Position numbers and translations under genes: made by a program
Notes under the pieces: model-generated
Told to the model about the DNA's origin: nothing
Seen by the model: only the letters and a program-made list of their open reading frames with translations
Databases searched by the model: none
Source: UMGS1649 sp045652705
Lineage (GTDB): Bacteria > Bacillota > Clostridia > TANB77 > CAG-465
Direction of reading: 5' to 3'
Assembly (NCBI GenBank): GCA_045652705.1
Contig: JAZRUV010000027.1
Coordinates: forward strand, 1 to 46,045
Length of the DNA stretch: 46,045 bases
In this document: positions 1-8,074 of the stretch, piece by piece
How the letters are laid out: each line of letters opens with the position of its first letter
Position numbering within the stretch: position 1 is the stretch's first letter

Positions 1-420
1 TGGTATTGGTACTGTGTCTACTATATTTACTACATTTGCTTTCCATGTTTCTGGAATTATTGGTGTATTTGTATTACCATCTTTTAATGCTACCTTTACA
101 CCATCTCCTGTTACTGTTATTTCATATGGTGTTAAATCTAATTGTTCATCATTTAATCTTTTTAATACTTCCTCTTCTAATTGTTCCTGAGTAGTATTTC
201 CATCTATAAATGCTTCTGCCCATTTTAGTGACGCAAGTGTCTGCACTTCTTTTAAGTTTGTTTCGTCTACTGCATTTTGAGCTTTTTCCATTATTCCACT
301 ATTGTTTAAAGATAGAATAATTGTTCCTGCTAAGATTATCATTACTATTATTGTTATTACTAATACTACTAATGATACCGCTTGCTTGTTGATTGTGTTC
401 ACTTTTTGCTTTGTTTTCAT
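1..420 (-). CDS. Type IV pilin-like / pseudopilin protein, partial (C-terminus beyond window)
   Basis: The readable 140 residues start MKTKQKVNTINKQAVSLVVL and continue into a strongly hydrophobic helix (about residues 14-36), then SLNNSGIMEKAQNAV. This is the usual layout of Clostridia pilin-like proteins: a short basic leader, a hydrophobic N-terminal helix that packs in a pilus or pseudopilus core, then a soluble domain. The usual Gly-Phe processing site is replaced by Gln-Ala around residues 13-14, so prepilin peptidase cleavage is uncertain. The start has GGAAGGAG and AGAGGAAA upstream. The gene runs off the left edge, so the globular domain is mostly unseen. Function in adhesion, secretion or DNA uptake cannot be separated here. 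Confidence 0.7.
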   Translation of the reverse strand, partial: MKTKQKVNTINKQAVSLVVLVITIIVMIILAGTIILSLNNSGIMEKAQNAVDETNLKEVQTLASLKWAEAFIDGNTTQEQLEEEVLKRLNDEQLDLTPYEITVTGDGVKVALKDGNTNTPIIPETWKANVVNIVDTVPIP

Positions 421-736
421 ATTTTCCTCTTTTTTCTCCTTCCTTTGTTGTTTGCTTTTCCGTTGTCTGTTCGTTTGCTATTTTTTGTTTTGTTTTTCTT
501 GTAATATATACAAATATTCTTACATTGTATTTTATTTTTAAATAACAATAATATTTTCTTTTTAATGTACATTATTTGTATATATTCTCTTACAAAGATT
601 TTGTTTTTTATTTTGCTCTTTTTTCTTATTGTTTTTTACCCTAATCTTTGTCACATTTAGTGTATAACAAAACATATTAATTTTCAATATTTTTATTCGC
701 TTTTTATAAAATAATATGATGGAGTCAAAAGAAAAA
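421..736. other. AT-rich gap upstream of the pilin-like gene
   Basis: About 315 bases between the pilin-like start and the carboxypeptidase terminator. The first 20 bases hold the pilin ribosome site. The rest is low-complexity T-rich and A-rich sequence. A 63-codon frame on the minus strand (562-753) has Lys/Asn-rich low-complexity content and no ribosome site, so I do not call it. No promoter stands out clearly. Confidence 0.5.
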
Positions 737-756
737 AGTATGAGTAACCCCATACT
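737..756 (-). terminator. Rho-independent terminator of the D-Ala-D-Ala carboxypeptidase gene
   Basis: On the minus strand AGTATG pairs with CATACT across an 8-base loop and is followed at once by TTTTTT. The stem includes the stop codon. Confidence 0.75.
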
Positions 757-1906
757 ACAATTCTATATCTATTTCAAATATTCCTTTAAGCCCTTTTAGC
801 ATATAATCTAAAACGCTATTCTTCCTAATATCTTGGTCTAAATATATATCATTTGTATATAATACCTGTTCGCCTATGTATAACTCTATTCTTCCCAAAT
901 AGCTGCCCCTCCTCACCGGTGCATGTAAACTCGGCACTATAGATTGAGAAATATATATTTGTTCTAACTCTCCCTCTTTTAAAGGTAGTTTCTGATTAAA
1001 ATTAAATTTTCTAACATATGAATATATATCCCCTTTATACACAGGTATGTCTATATACCAATTTATAGCATCTGAAACATCCTCCATTTTGTAATTATCT
1101 ATTCCATATTTTAAAAGTTCTTTTGTCTCACTAAATCTAATGTCTGTCGTAACAGCTCCAAGTACTACTGCTATAACTTTTAAATCATCTTTTTTAGCTG
1201 TAGCAACTAAACATCTATTAGCGCCATTGGTAAATCCTGTTTTCCCACCGTCACAATATTCATATGTAAAAAGCAATCTATTCGTATTAGAAAGATATTT
1301 TGACGTAGTTCCCCAAGGTACAGTTATACTTTCTGTACCCAACATTTTAGATAGAGTCTCGTTTGTTTTTGCATAACTTGTAATTAGGGCCAAATCATAG
1401 GCTGTAGAATAATTTTTGTCTGAATCTAATCCATGTGGATTAGTACAATATGTGTCCTTTGCCCCTATTTCATATGCTTTTTTATTCATCATGTCCGCAA
1501 ATTTTTCTACGTCTCCTCCAACATATTCCGCTATAGCTACAGCACAGTCATTTCCACTTTTTAAAAGCATACCATACATAAGGCTTTTAAGACTCACCTC
1601 ACTACCTGCTTTTAAACCTACAGTAGAGCCACCTGTTCCAGCGGCTTTCTTGGATATTATAACCATATCTTCCAAATCTTTATTTTCAATTGCAACAATT
1701 GCTGTAAGTATTTTTGTTGTACTTGCTATTTTTACTTTATTCCTATAATTCTTACCATATAACACTCTTTTTGTATCTTGCTCCATAAGTATTGCAGCTG
1801 TAGATGTTATTTTAGGCTCACTGTTTTCTGTTACTGCAAACAATGTGTTTAATGGCAACATTAAACATAGACAAAAACAAGCTAATATTTTCTTCAAAAT
1901 TATCAC
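755..1906 (-). CDS. dacF: Serine-type D-Ala-D-Ala carboxypeptidase (PBP5/DacF family)
   Basis: 383 residues with a signal peptide (residues 1-24, ending LFA). All three penicillin-binding motifs are present: S62-T-T-K65 with the acylated serine, S117-G-N119, and K222-T-G224. After about residue 290 comes a beta-rich tail typical of the PBP5 C-terminal domain. The family trims the terminal D-Ala from peptidoglycan stem peptides outside the membrane and so limits cross-linking. The end is not clearly an amphipathic anchor helix, although ILDYMLKGLKGIFEIDIEL-like composition could serve. It stands alone with its own terminator. Family assignment is firm; the exact paralogue (dacA, dacB or dacF) is not. 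Confidence 0.93.
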   Translation of the reverse strand: MIILKKILACFCLCLMLPLNTLFAVTENSEPKITSTAAILMEQDTKRVLYGKNYRNKVKIASTTKILTAIVAIENKDLEDMVIISKKAAGTGGSTVGLKAGSEVSLKSLMYGMLLKSGNDCAVAIAEYVGGDVEKFADMMNKKAYEIGAKDTYCTNPHGLDSDKNYSTAYDLALITSYAKTNETLSKMLGTESITVPWGTTSKYLSNTNRLLFTYEYCDGGKTGFTNGANRCLVATAKKDDLKVIAVVLGAVTTDIRFSETKELLKYGIDNYKMEDVSDAINWYIDIPVYKGDIYSYVRKFNFNQKLPLKEGELEQIYISQSIVPSLHAPVRRGSYLGRIELYIGEQVLYTNDIYLDQDIRKNSVLDYMLKGLKGIFEIDIEL

Positions 1907-1943
1907 CTAAAATATTATATTAATTAGTCTCATTTTCTATGAT

Positions 1944-1972
1944 TTGCTAAAAAAGTGTTTGTATGTTATACT
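1944..1972 (+). promoter_or_regulatory. SigmaA-type promoter of the Smr-domain gene
   Basis: TTGCTA (1944-1949), 17-base spacer, TATACT (1967-1972). The predicted transcript start is near 1979, which leaves a short leader carrying TTAGGAG. Confidence 0.65.
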
Positions 1973-2001
1973 TGTTATACATGAATTTAGGAGTATATAT
2001 A

Positions 2002-2448
2002 GTGGAAAATAGATATTGCAGTTTGCAAGGTAGTAATAAAATATATTTAATTGAAAGAGAGATTGGAAATGAAGTTGTTCTAATCTCTGAAAACGTTAAA
2101 GTAAGAACGTTAAAAGATAATATTACTCTACTTGAAGAGAATTTTATGCCTCAAAAAAGAAGTAGTACATCAAGTATTAATATTGTCTCAGAAAACATTC
2201 CAAACGAAATAATGTTAAGACATAAATTAAAAGATGATGCTATAGCAGAACTCGACAAATACATTGACCAAGCACTTGTGGCAAAACTTGGTAGAGTTAG
2301 AATTATACACGGAAGACACGGTGGCGTTTTAAGAGATGCTGTCCATGAATATTTAAAAAACCACCCATATGTTAAAGAATTTGAAATTGCTGGTTATGGC
2401 GAAGGTGGAATCGGTGTAACTGTTGCAATACTTGGAAAGAAGAGCTAA
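2002..2448 (+). CDS. Stand-alone Smr-domain protein resembling the MutS2 C-terminus
   Basis: I start it at GTG 2002 because TTAGGAG ends 8 bases upstream; upstream ATG frames have no such site. The 148-residue product has a small N-terminal beta segment resembling the KOW-like part of MutS2, then the Smr domain: LRHKLKDDAIAELDKYID, RIIHGRHGGVLRDAV, and GYGEGGIGVTVAIL near the end. The HGxxxGxLR core and final glycine-rich strand are the nuclease/nucleic-acid-binding signature of Smr domains. In MutS2 this module acts on branched DNA or collided ribosomes. Here there are no ATPase or mismatch-binding parts, so it is a free Smr protein or a decayed MutS2 relic. Its stop overlaps the stop of the convergent gene by 4 bases. 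Confidence 0.8.
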   Translation: MENRYCSLQGSNKIYLIEREIGNEVVLISENVKVRTLKDNITLLEENFMPQKRSSTSSINIVSENIPNEIMLRHKLKDDAIAELDKYIDQALVAKLGRVRIIHGRHGGVLRDAVHEYLKNHPYVKEFEIAGYGEGGIGVTVAILGKKS

Positions 2449-2702
2449 ATTTTTAAATATTTGTTGCTACAATAGTCTAGTAGCTTATTGATGGGTTGTG
2501 TTATGATATTTGATAATATTGATCCGATAATATCATTAGTATTAAAACTAATATTTTTAATTATACTTTTTACAATATATGACGAAAAAACAACAGTTAA
2601 TAAGCCTTGTCCATATATTATTGTAGTAGTTTCATTGTAGCCAAACAGCAAAACTCTAAACCCATTAATAGTGGCTTCAAAAAGATTTACTAATATTTCC
2701 AT
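2445..2702 (-). CDS. Small membrane protein of unknown function
   Basis: 85 residues starting MEILVNLFEATINGF, chosen because GGAGGG lies just upstream. There is one clear hydrophobic stretch (about residues 30-48, IIYGQGLLTVVFSSYIV) and a C-terminal amphipathic segment. General layout and the motif DIIGSILSNIITQPINKLL recall the other small membrane protein at 13203-13535, which ends GDIITPVLNWINGRIFK; the two could be distant paralogues, possibly holin-like, but this is a by-eye similarity. Stop codon overlaps that of the convergent Smr gene. Confidence 0.55.
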   Translation of the reverse strand: MEILVNLFEATINGFRVLLFGYNETTTIIYGQGLLTVVFSSYIVKSIIKNISFNTNDIIGSILSNIITQPINKLLDYCSNKYLKI

Positions 2703-2773
2703 TGTATCCCTCCTTTCCAAATTAATATCTATTAAATTTATCTGTTTTCAAAATTAAAGATGAAAATATTAGA

Positions 2774-2809
2774 AGAAAGCAAAATGCTATAAAAGCCATC
2801 TTGCTTTCT
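2774..2809 (-). terminator. Terminator hairpin after the toxin-antitoxin operon
   Basis: Minus strand AGAAAGCAA-G-ATG pairs with CAT-T-TTGCTTTCT. The central G.T pair is a wobble only in the minus-strand RNA, which supports that direction. The T-run afterwards is weak (TCTAATATTTTC). Confidence 0.6.
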
Positions 2810-2814
2810 ATAAA

Positions 2815-3831
2815 TTATTTTAGGATATTTAAATTCAAAGTATGCTCAAATGATATGTTCGCAAAATTTTCAGTATTTTTCCAACCTTCTTCTTTATGAG
2901 ACATATTAGAAATTTCATTTACTTTTTTATTTTTTAGTAATTTTATTACACTATCTATTATTTTAATTTCATTACTATTTAACATACTTAAATCAAAGTT
3001 ATCATTACTTGTTATAATTGTTTTAGAGCCATTTTTATCTTCATAATCTATTCTTTCAAACTTATTATTTAACATTGATATTTCTTGATACTTTTTATCT
3101 ATTATTGTAGGACCATATTGTTGCTTTTGATATGTAAGTCCCGTAATAGCTATACCTCTTTGATTAAATGATAGTGCATCAATAAACCACAAATATTTAT
3201 TCATACTTGTTATTGTTAAATTAGTGACTTTACTCGCTATATAAGATAATATGTTTTCTACTACTTCCAAATTGAAACTTTTGTAACCATTATATATATC
3301 TGGCTTTCTAAACAATTCATCTTCTAAACATTTTCTAGATAACATCTCAACATCTTTTCTTGTTGGAGCACCTAATTGTACCTTAGAAACAATTTTTTCA
3401 TAAGTCTTTCGCGTTATTTTGTTTTGCTTATATGCCTCTTTTGTCTTTTTTATAAATTCATTTTTATTTTCTATTAATAATTTAATATAATCACTTTGAG
3501 ATTTTGTAGGTACTCCTCCTCTTTCATATCTATTTATAGTCATCTTACCAAAGCCCAAAATGGCTGTAAGTTCTCTTTGTGATATAGAATACTTATCCCT
3601 TAATTCGATTATATCTTGTGGTTTAATTATATCCGTTTTCTCTCTATATGCTTCGTATATTCTTTTATTATTTTCATTTTCTAAATCGTTTACATATAAA
3701 TCATTATTACATTCATTACACATTGCAACTTGTTCAAATGTATCTATATCTATTCCTTTAAATTCTTTAACTTCTCTTTTCTCTACTTTGTAATTAACTT
3801 CTTTTTTACAATATGGACAATATACTTTCAT
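2815..3831 (-). CDS. Antitoxin: zinc finger + HTH (MqsA/YgiT type) + Panacea-like C-terminal domain
   Basis: 338 residues in three parts. Residues 1-45 hold two CxxC pairs (CPYC and CNEC), an MqsA/YgiT-type zinc ribbon. Residues about 70-115 are a helix-turn-helix: RDKYSISQRELTAILGFGKMTINRYERGG. Residues about 185-338 (YNGYKSFNLEVVENILSYI onward, with MNKYLWFIDALSF and ISNMSHKEEGW) look like the SocA/Panacea (DUF4065) domain, which neutralises many unrelated toxin types. The start sits 1 base after the toxin stop, and its GAGG site lies inside the toxin 3' end, so translation is coupled. The HTH probably binds the palindrome in the operon promoter. Assignment is strong for the domains and inferred for the partner. 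Confidence 0.85.
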   Translation of the reverse strand: MKVYCPYCKKEVNYKVEKREVKEFKGIDIDTFEQVAMCNECNNDLYVNDLENENNKRIYEAYREKTDIIKPQDIIELRDKYSISQRELTAILGFGKMTINRYERGGVPTKSQSDYIKLLIENKNEFIKKTKEAYKQNKITRKTYEKIVSKVQLGAPTRKDVEMLSRKCLEDELFRKPDIYNGYKSFNLEVVENILSYIASKVTNLTITSMNKYLWFIDALSFNQRGIAITGLTYQKQQYGPTIIDKKYQEISMLNNKFERIDYEDKNGSKTIITSNDNFDLSMLNSNEIKIIDSVIKLLKNKKVNEISNMSHKEEGWKNTENFANISFEHTLNLNILK

Positions 3832-3832
3832 T

Positions 3833-4243
3833 TCACTCTACCTCATCATATTTACCAAATTCATGTACTGATATGCAAACTGCCTTTTCTATATTTTCTA
3901 TTCTTATTTTAACATATAATTTAATATTCTCAAACATTGGACTGAATTTAAATATCATACCTTCATAACTAGTGTTTCTATCTAATTCTGGACCAGAAAA
4001 ACAATCTTCTATAGATAATCCTTTTATAATATGTTTTACATCATCATCATTAAGACCATATTCTCTCATAAATTCAATGTTTTTCTTTGTTCTAACAATA
4101 ATAAACTTATCTCCATTTTTGTCTTTTGTTACAATTTGTTTTATTTTTATTAGGTTCTGACTTTTTAATCCGTCACCTATAGTTTTCAATATACCACCTT
4201 CTTCAACCATTGCCTCTTTTTGATGGCAATAATATTTTACCAT
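3833..4243 (-). CDS. MqsR-family toxin (probable mRNA interferase)
   Basis: 136 residues from the first ATG. The C-terminal half fits the MqsR-like toxin pattern: HIIKGLSIEDCFSGPELDR, then KLYVKIRIENIEKAVCISVHEFG. MqsR-type toxins are RelE-fold ribonucleases that cut mRNA. It is the first gene of the operon, which is the MqsR order (toxin before antitoxin). The start is uncertain: ATG 4243 has AGAGG 9 bases upstream, but the best promoter predicts transcription from about 4227, which would favour the internal ATG at 4210 (MVEEGG) behind AAAGAGG. The N-terminus to about residue 30 is not conserved in pattern, so either is possible. Confidence 0.72.
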   Translation of the reverse strand: MVKYYCHQKEAMVEEGGILKTIGDGLKSQNLIKIKQIVTKDKNGDKFIIVRTKKNIEFMREYGLNDDDVKHIIKGLSIEDCFSGPELDRNTSYEGMIFKFSPMFENIKLYVKIRIENIEKAVCISVHEFGKYDEVE

Positions 4244-4262
4244 GGTATTATACCTCTGTCAA
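4234..4262 (-). promoter_or_regulatory. Toxin-antitoxin promoter with a palindromic operator in the spacer
   Basis: Minus strand TTGACA (4257-4262), 17-base spacer, TAAAAT (4234-4239). The perfect palindrome GGTATTATACC (4244-4254) lies between the two hexamers, the classic position for an autorepressor operator; the antitoxin HTH is the obvious candidate binder. Confidence 0.6.
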
Positions 4263-4295
4263 TATATATTATTAAATTTCTTATAAAAGCACAAA

Positions 4296-4323
4296 AGATT
4301 TATAGAAACTTTCCTATAAATCT
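4296..4323 (-). terminator. Terminator of the rhodanese gene
   Basis: Perfect 10-bp stem AGATTTATAG / CTATAAATCT with an 8-base loop, followed on the minus strand by TTTTG. Confidence 0.65.
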
Positions 4324-4340
4324 CTCTATTGATTATCGTT

Positions 4341-4643
4341 TTACATTTCTAAACCATATGGCCAATCTACTACTCCACCCATATTATATATATTTGTATA
4401 ATTAGCTGACTCTAATATCTCACAAGCAATTACACTTCTCGTGCCACTCTTACAGTATACTAATATTATTTTATTTTTATCTTCTAGTTCATCTAACCTT
4501 TCTTCTAATTCATCTACTGGTATATTTATTGCATTTGGAATATGTCCTGTTACAAATTCTTCATCTGTTCTAACATCCAGTAATAAAACCTGCCCATTAT
4601 CTAAAATCTGTTTTGCTTGTTCAAAGTTTATGTTTTTATACAT
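4341..4643 (-). CDS. Single-domain rhodanese-like sulfurtransferase
   Basis: 100 residues from ATG 4643, chosen because AAGGAG sits 6 bases upstream; the ATG at 4646 leaves only 3. The rhodanese domain has LLDVRTDEEFVTGHIPNAINIP and the active loop CKSGTRS with the persulfide-carrying cysteine. It ends MGGVVDWPYGLEM, a normal length for GlpE/PspE-type proteins. It moves sulfane sulfur between thiols in the cytoplasm; the acceptor is unknown. The stop of the upstream small membrane gene overlaps its ribosome site, so the two are probably co-translated. A membrane-tethered homologue is at 20510-20914. Confidence 0.9.
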   Translation of the reverse strand: MYKNINFEQAKQILDNGQVLLLDVRTDEEFVTGHIPNAINIPVDELEERLDELEDKNKIILVYCKSGTRSVIACEILESANYTNIYNMGGVVDWPYGLEM

Positions 4644-4653
4644 CATTATCTCC

Positions 4654-4824
4654 TTATTTTTTATCATTTCTCTTATTGTGCATATCTGTAAGCATACCTA
4701 TTTTCCACCATTTGCTCTCCGCAAAATTATTTGTATCGTTATTCATAGTTCTATCTACCATCTTAGAAAAAGCAGAATATGCAACAATTACAACTATAAC
4801 TATTATGGCTATTATTATCCACAT
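4654..4824 (-). CDS. Small single-pass membrane protein upstream of rhodanese
   Basis: 56 residues starting MWIIIAIIVIVVIVAYSAFS, selected because GGAGG lies 6 bases before this ATG. One transmembrane helix (residues 1-18) is followed by a polar tail of about 35 residues with TMNNDTNNFAESKWWKIGM. No family recognised. The tight coupling to a rhodanese, and the fact that the second rhodanese in the window (20510-20914) carries its own N-terminal helix, suggests this protein may tether the sulfurtransferase to the membrane; that is inference. Confidence 0.6.
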   Translation of the reverse strand: MWIIIAIIVIVVIVAYSAFSKMVDRTMNNDTNNFAESKWWKIGMLTDMHNKRNDKK

Positions 4825-4887
4825 AATGCACCTCCACACTTGTTTTTTCTTTACATCCATTATATCACTAATTATTACATATAAAAA

Positions 4888-4914
4888 GTGATAGTAGTAT
4901 TTTTACACTATCAC
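4888..4914 (-). terminator. Terminator of the pflB-pflA operon
   Basis: GTGATAGT / ACTATCAC stem with an 11-base loop, followed on the minus strand by TTTTTAT. Confidence 0.75.
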
Positions 4915-4921
4915 CTCTAAT

Positions 4922-5650
4922 TTAATTCTGTACTCCTAATATTTCTTCTGCTCTTGCAATATCTTGGTCACTTGCTTCAGGAACTCCTTCTAATGGATAA
5001 GTTTCTCCTAGCAGTTCCCATTTATCTTTTCCCATCGTATGATAACCTAGTACTTCTACTTTTTCTACAGCGTTCAACGTTTGTATAAACTCTTTAAGTT
5101 TAATTAAATGGTTCTCATTATCCGTATATCCTGGTACAAGTACATGTCTAATCCACATTGGAATATTGTTTTCACTTAAATGCTTTGCAAATTTTAGTAT
5201 TTTCCCATTACTAACATGAGTTAAGTCTTTGTGCGAATCGTCATCCATTTGTTTTAAATCTAGCAACACTAAATCTGTGTACTCTAACAAATCTTTTAGC
5301 TTGTCCGCATCTATAAATCCTGATGTGTCTAATGTAGTGTGAATGTTATGTTCTTTCAATCTTTTAAAAAGTGCTATTACAAAGTCCAGTTGGATAAGTG
5401 GTTCTCCACCACTTATTGTAACTCCACCATTTTCGGCTATATATTCTTTGTAATGTAATACTTTTTCTACAATCTCATCTACAGTATAAACTTCACCTAG
5501 ATTTACATCTCTAGTATCTCTATTATGGCAATATTTACATCTTAAAGGACAACCTTGCAAGAATATTACAAATCTTACTCCCGGTCCATCAACTGTACTA
5601 AAGCTTTCAAAAGAATGTACTCTTCCTATTATATTTTGTGTACTTTCCAT
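4922..5650 (-). CDS. pflA: Pyruvate formate-lyase-activating enzyme (radical SAM)
   Basis: 242 residues. The radical SAM cluster motif is C34-x3-C38-x2-C41 (GCPLRCKYCHNRDT), followed by GGVTISGGEPLIQ, the SAM-binding GGE motif. It lacks the extra ferredoxin insert of other glycyl-radical activases, as PflA does. The enzyme uses SAM and a 4Fe-4S cluster to place the glycyl radical on PflB. It lies 9 bases after pflB with AAAGGAG before its ATG, so the pair is one operon. Length and motifs match the family fully. Confidence 0.96.
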   Translation of the reverse strand: MESTQNIIGRVHSFESFSTVDGPGVRFVIFLQGCPLRCKYCHNRDTRDVNLGEVYTVDEIVEKVLHYKEYIAENGGVTISGGEPLIQLDFVIALFKRLKEHNIHTTLDTSGFIDADKLKDLLEYTDLVLLDLKQMDDDSHKDLTHVSNGKILKFAKHLSENNIPMWIRHVLVPGYTDNENHLIKLKEFIQTLNAVEKVEVLGYHTMGKDKWELLGETYPLEGVPEASDQDIARAEEILGVQN

Positions 5651-5659
5651 ATTACTCCT

Positions 5660-7894
5660 TTACATTTTTTCGTGTATTGTTCTATTTATAACATCAAGTT
5701 GTTGCTCACGTGTAAGTTTTACAAAGTTTACTGCATACCCAGAAACTCTTATTGTAAGTTGAGGATATTTTTCCGGATGATTCATTGCATCTATTAAAAG
5801 TTCTCTGTTAAATACATTGACGTTTATATGATGACCCATCTTAGTAAAGTATCCATCAAGCATTGTAACTAAATTCTCTACTCTAGTTTCTTCGCTGTCT
5901 CCAAGTGTTGCGGGTGTTATTGAGAATGTATAAGATATACCGTCTTCAGAATACTCGTATGGAAGTTTTGCAACTGAATTCATTACAGCTAGTGCTCCAT
6001 TAGAGTCCCTTCCATGCATTGGATTTGCACCTGGTCCAAATGGTTCTCCCGCTTTCCTTCCGTCTGGAGTGTCACCAGTATTTTTACCATAAACAACATT
6101 TGATGTAATTGTTAAAACTGACATAGTTGGTTTAGAATTTCTATATGTTTTTTGCTTTCTAATCTTTTTCATAAAGCGTTTTAACACATCTACTGCTATT
6201 TCGTCTACTCTATCGTCATCATTTCCGTATTTAGGGAAATCTCCTTCTATTTCATAGCTTACAGCAAGTCCAGATTCATTTCTTATTGGTTTTACCTTAG
6301 CATATTTTATAGCAGAAAGTGAGTCTGCAACTACAGAAAGTCCTGCTATACCTGTAGCCATTGTTCTTAGTATTGTTTCATCATGTAATGCCATTTCTAT
6401 TTTTTCGTATGAGTATTTATCGTGCATGTAGTGAATGGCATTTAATGCTTTAACGTATACATTTGCTACATATTCCATCATATTATCTAGTTTATACATT
6501 ACTTCATCATAATCTAAATACTCTGATGTTATAGATTCATATTTTGGTGCTATTTGTTTTCCTGTAAGCTCATCACGCCCACCATTTATTGCATAAAGAA
6601 GTGTTTTTGCAAGATTACATCTAGCTCCGAAAAATTGCATTTGCTTGCCTATTCTCATTGCAGATACACAACAAGCAATTCCATAATCGTCACCCCAATA
6701 CGGACGCATTAAATCGTCATTTTCATATTGTATTGATGATGTTTCAATAGACATTTTTGCTGTATAGTTCTTAAATCCTTGAGGTAGATTTTTAGACCAC
6801 AATACTGTTAAGTTTGGTTCTGGTGCTGGTCCTAAATTAGTTAATGTATGTAGTATTCTAAATGAGCTTTTTGTAACTAAAGTTCTACCATCTATACCCA
6901 TACCACCGATACTTTCAGTTACCCAAACCGGATCTCCACTAAATAACTCGTTATATTCTGGTGTTCTTAAGAATCTTACAAGTCTTAATTTCATAACTAA
7001 GTGGTCAACTAATTCTTGTACTTCAGACTCTGTAATAATTCCTTCTTTTAAGTCTCTTTCAAAGTATATGTCTAAGAACGTGCTTATTCTTCCTATACTC
7101 ATTGCAGCACCATTTTGGTCTTTTACTGCTGCAAGGTATCCAAAGTATAGCCATTGAACTGCTTCTTTAGAATTCCCGGCCTGATTAGATATATCTAGTC
7201 CATATTTTGCTGCCATTTCTTTAAGTTCTCCTAAAGCTACAATTTGGTCATAAATTTCTTCTCTATCTCTAATAACCGTTTCATCAAAATCTTTTCTATC
7301 TAGTAGTTCTAATGCTCTTTTCTTTTCATTAATTAATGTGTCAACACCATAAAGTGCAACTCTTCTATAGTCCCCAATAATTCTACCACGTCCATAACCA
7401 TCTGGAAGACCTGTAATTAAGTGAGAACGTCTTGCCTCTCTAATGTCTGGAGTATATACACTAAACACACCATCATTATGTGTTCTTCTTATATTGTGGA
7501 ATATTTCAGATACTTTAGGATCTACCTCTTTGTCATAAGCTTCACAAGATTTTTCTACTATTCTTATTCCACCAAAAGGCATAATTGCTCTTTTTAGAGG
7601 CTTGTCCGTTTGAAGCCCTACTATTTTTTCTAATTTTTTATCTATATATCCAGCATCATGCGAAGTTATAGTAGATATTGTTTTTACATCTACATCTAAT
7701 ACTCCGCCGTTATCTTTTTCTTTTTTATATAATTTTAAAACTTTATCCCAAAGTTTTTTTGTATTATCTGTTGGGCCTTGTAAAAATTCATCTGTTCCTT
7801 CATATGGTGTATAGTTTAATTGAATAAAGTTTCTTACATCAATTTCTTCTTGCCATTTACCTTTATTAAAATTTTTCCATGCATCAAAGTTCAT
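5660..7894 (-). CDS. pflB: Formate acetyltransferase (pyruvate formate-lyase)
   Basis: 744 residues from ATG 7894 (MNFDAWKNFNKGKWQEEIDV), which matches the typical PflB N-terminus. An ATG four codons upstream (7906) touches AAAGG directly and is less likely. The catalytic pair is C408-C409 (YGIACCVS) and the radical glycine is G719 in RVSGYAVNF. It converts pyruvate and CoA to acetyl-CoA and formate without oxygen, the central fermentative step. All active residues are present and the length is normal. The operon has a recognisable promoter at 7925-7953 and ends with the hairpin at 4888. Confidence 0.97.
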   Translation of the reverse strand: MNFDAWKNFNKGKWQEEIDVRNFIQLNYTPYEGTDEFLQGPTDNTKKLWDKVLKLYKKEKDNGGVLDVDVKTISTITSHDAGYIDKKLEKIVGLQTDKPLKRAIMPFGGIRIVEKSCEAYDKEVDPKVSEIFHNIRRTHNDGVFSVYTPDIREARRSHLITGLPDGYGRGRIIGDYRRVALYGVDTLINEKKRALELLDRKDFDETVIRDREEIYDQIVALGELKEMAAKYGLDISNQAGNSKEAVQWLYFGYLAAVKDQNGAAMSIGRISTFLDIYFERDLKEGIITESEVQELVDHLVMKLRLVRFLRTPEYNELFSGDPVWVTESIGGMGIDGRTLVTKSSFRILHTLTNLGPAPEPNLTVLWSKNLPQGFKNYTAKMSIETSSIQYENDDLMRPYWGDDYGIACCVSAMRIGKQMQFFGARCNLAKTLLYAINGGRDELTGKQIAPKYESITSEYLDYDEVMYKLDNMMEYVANVYVKALNAIHYMHDKYSYEKIEMALHDETILRTMATGIAGLSVVADSLSAIKYAKVKPIRNESGLAVSYEIEGDFPKYGNDDDRVDEIAVDVLKRFMKKIRKQKTYRNSKPTMSVLTITSNVVYGKNTGDTPDGRKAGEPFGPGANPMHGRDSNGALAVMNSVAKLPYEYSEDGISYTFSITPATLGDSEETRVENLVTMLDGYFTKMGHHINVNVFNRELLIDAMNHPEKYPQLTIRVSGYAVNFVKLTREQQLDVINRTIHEKM

Positions 7895-7924
7895 TATATA
7901 TTTCATCCTTTCGTATACACTGTG

Positions 7925-7953
7925 ATTATATCATTAGTATTTTATTTTTTAAA
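7925..7953 (-). promoter_or_regulatory. Promoter of the pfl operon
   Basis: Minus strand TTTAAA (7948-7953), 17-base spacer ending in TGA, TATAAT (7925-7930): an extended -10 promoter. No obvious FNR or Rex palindrome overlaps it. Confidence 0.55.
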
Positions 7954-8042
7954 TAGGTTTTGAAAATTATTTTAGATATTTTTATTTTTGTTATACGTCT
8001 CTAACTTAGTTAATTAACTTTACTCTATTTTAATACATAAAA

Positions 8043-8070
8043 TTGGTCCCTAGAAAATTCTAGGGACCAA
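8043..8070 (-). terminator. Strong terminator of the high-GC gene
   Basis: Perfect 13-bp stem TTGGTCCCTAGAA / TTCTAGGGACCAA with a 2-base loop, four bases after the stop codon, followed on the minus strand by TTTTAT. Confidence 0.8.
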
Positions 8071-8074
8071 ACGG

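Noticed and set aside
562..753. 63-codon frame on the minus strand beside the carboxypeptidase gene
   Set aside because: Low-complexity Lys/Asn content, no ribosome site, and it overlaps the terminator region.
4244..4262. TTGACA with TATAAT only four bases away
   Set aside because: Spacing cannot work as a promoter; the 17-base reading to TAAAAT is used instead.
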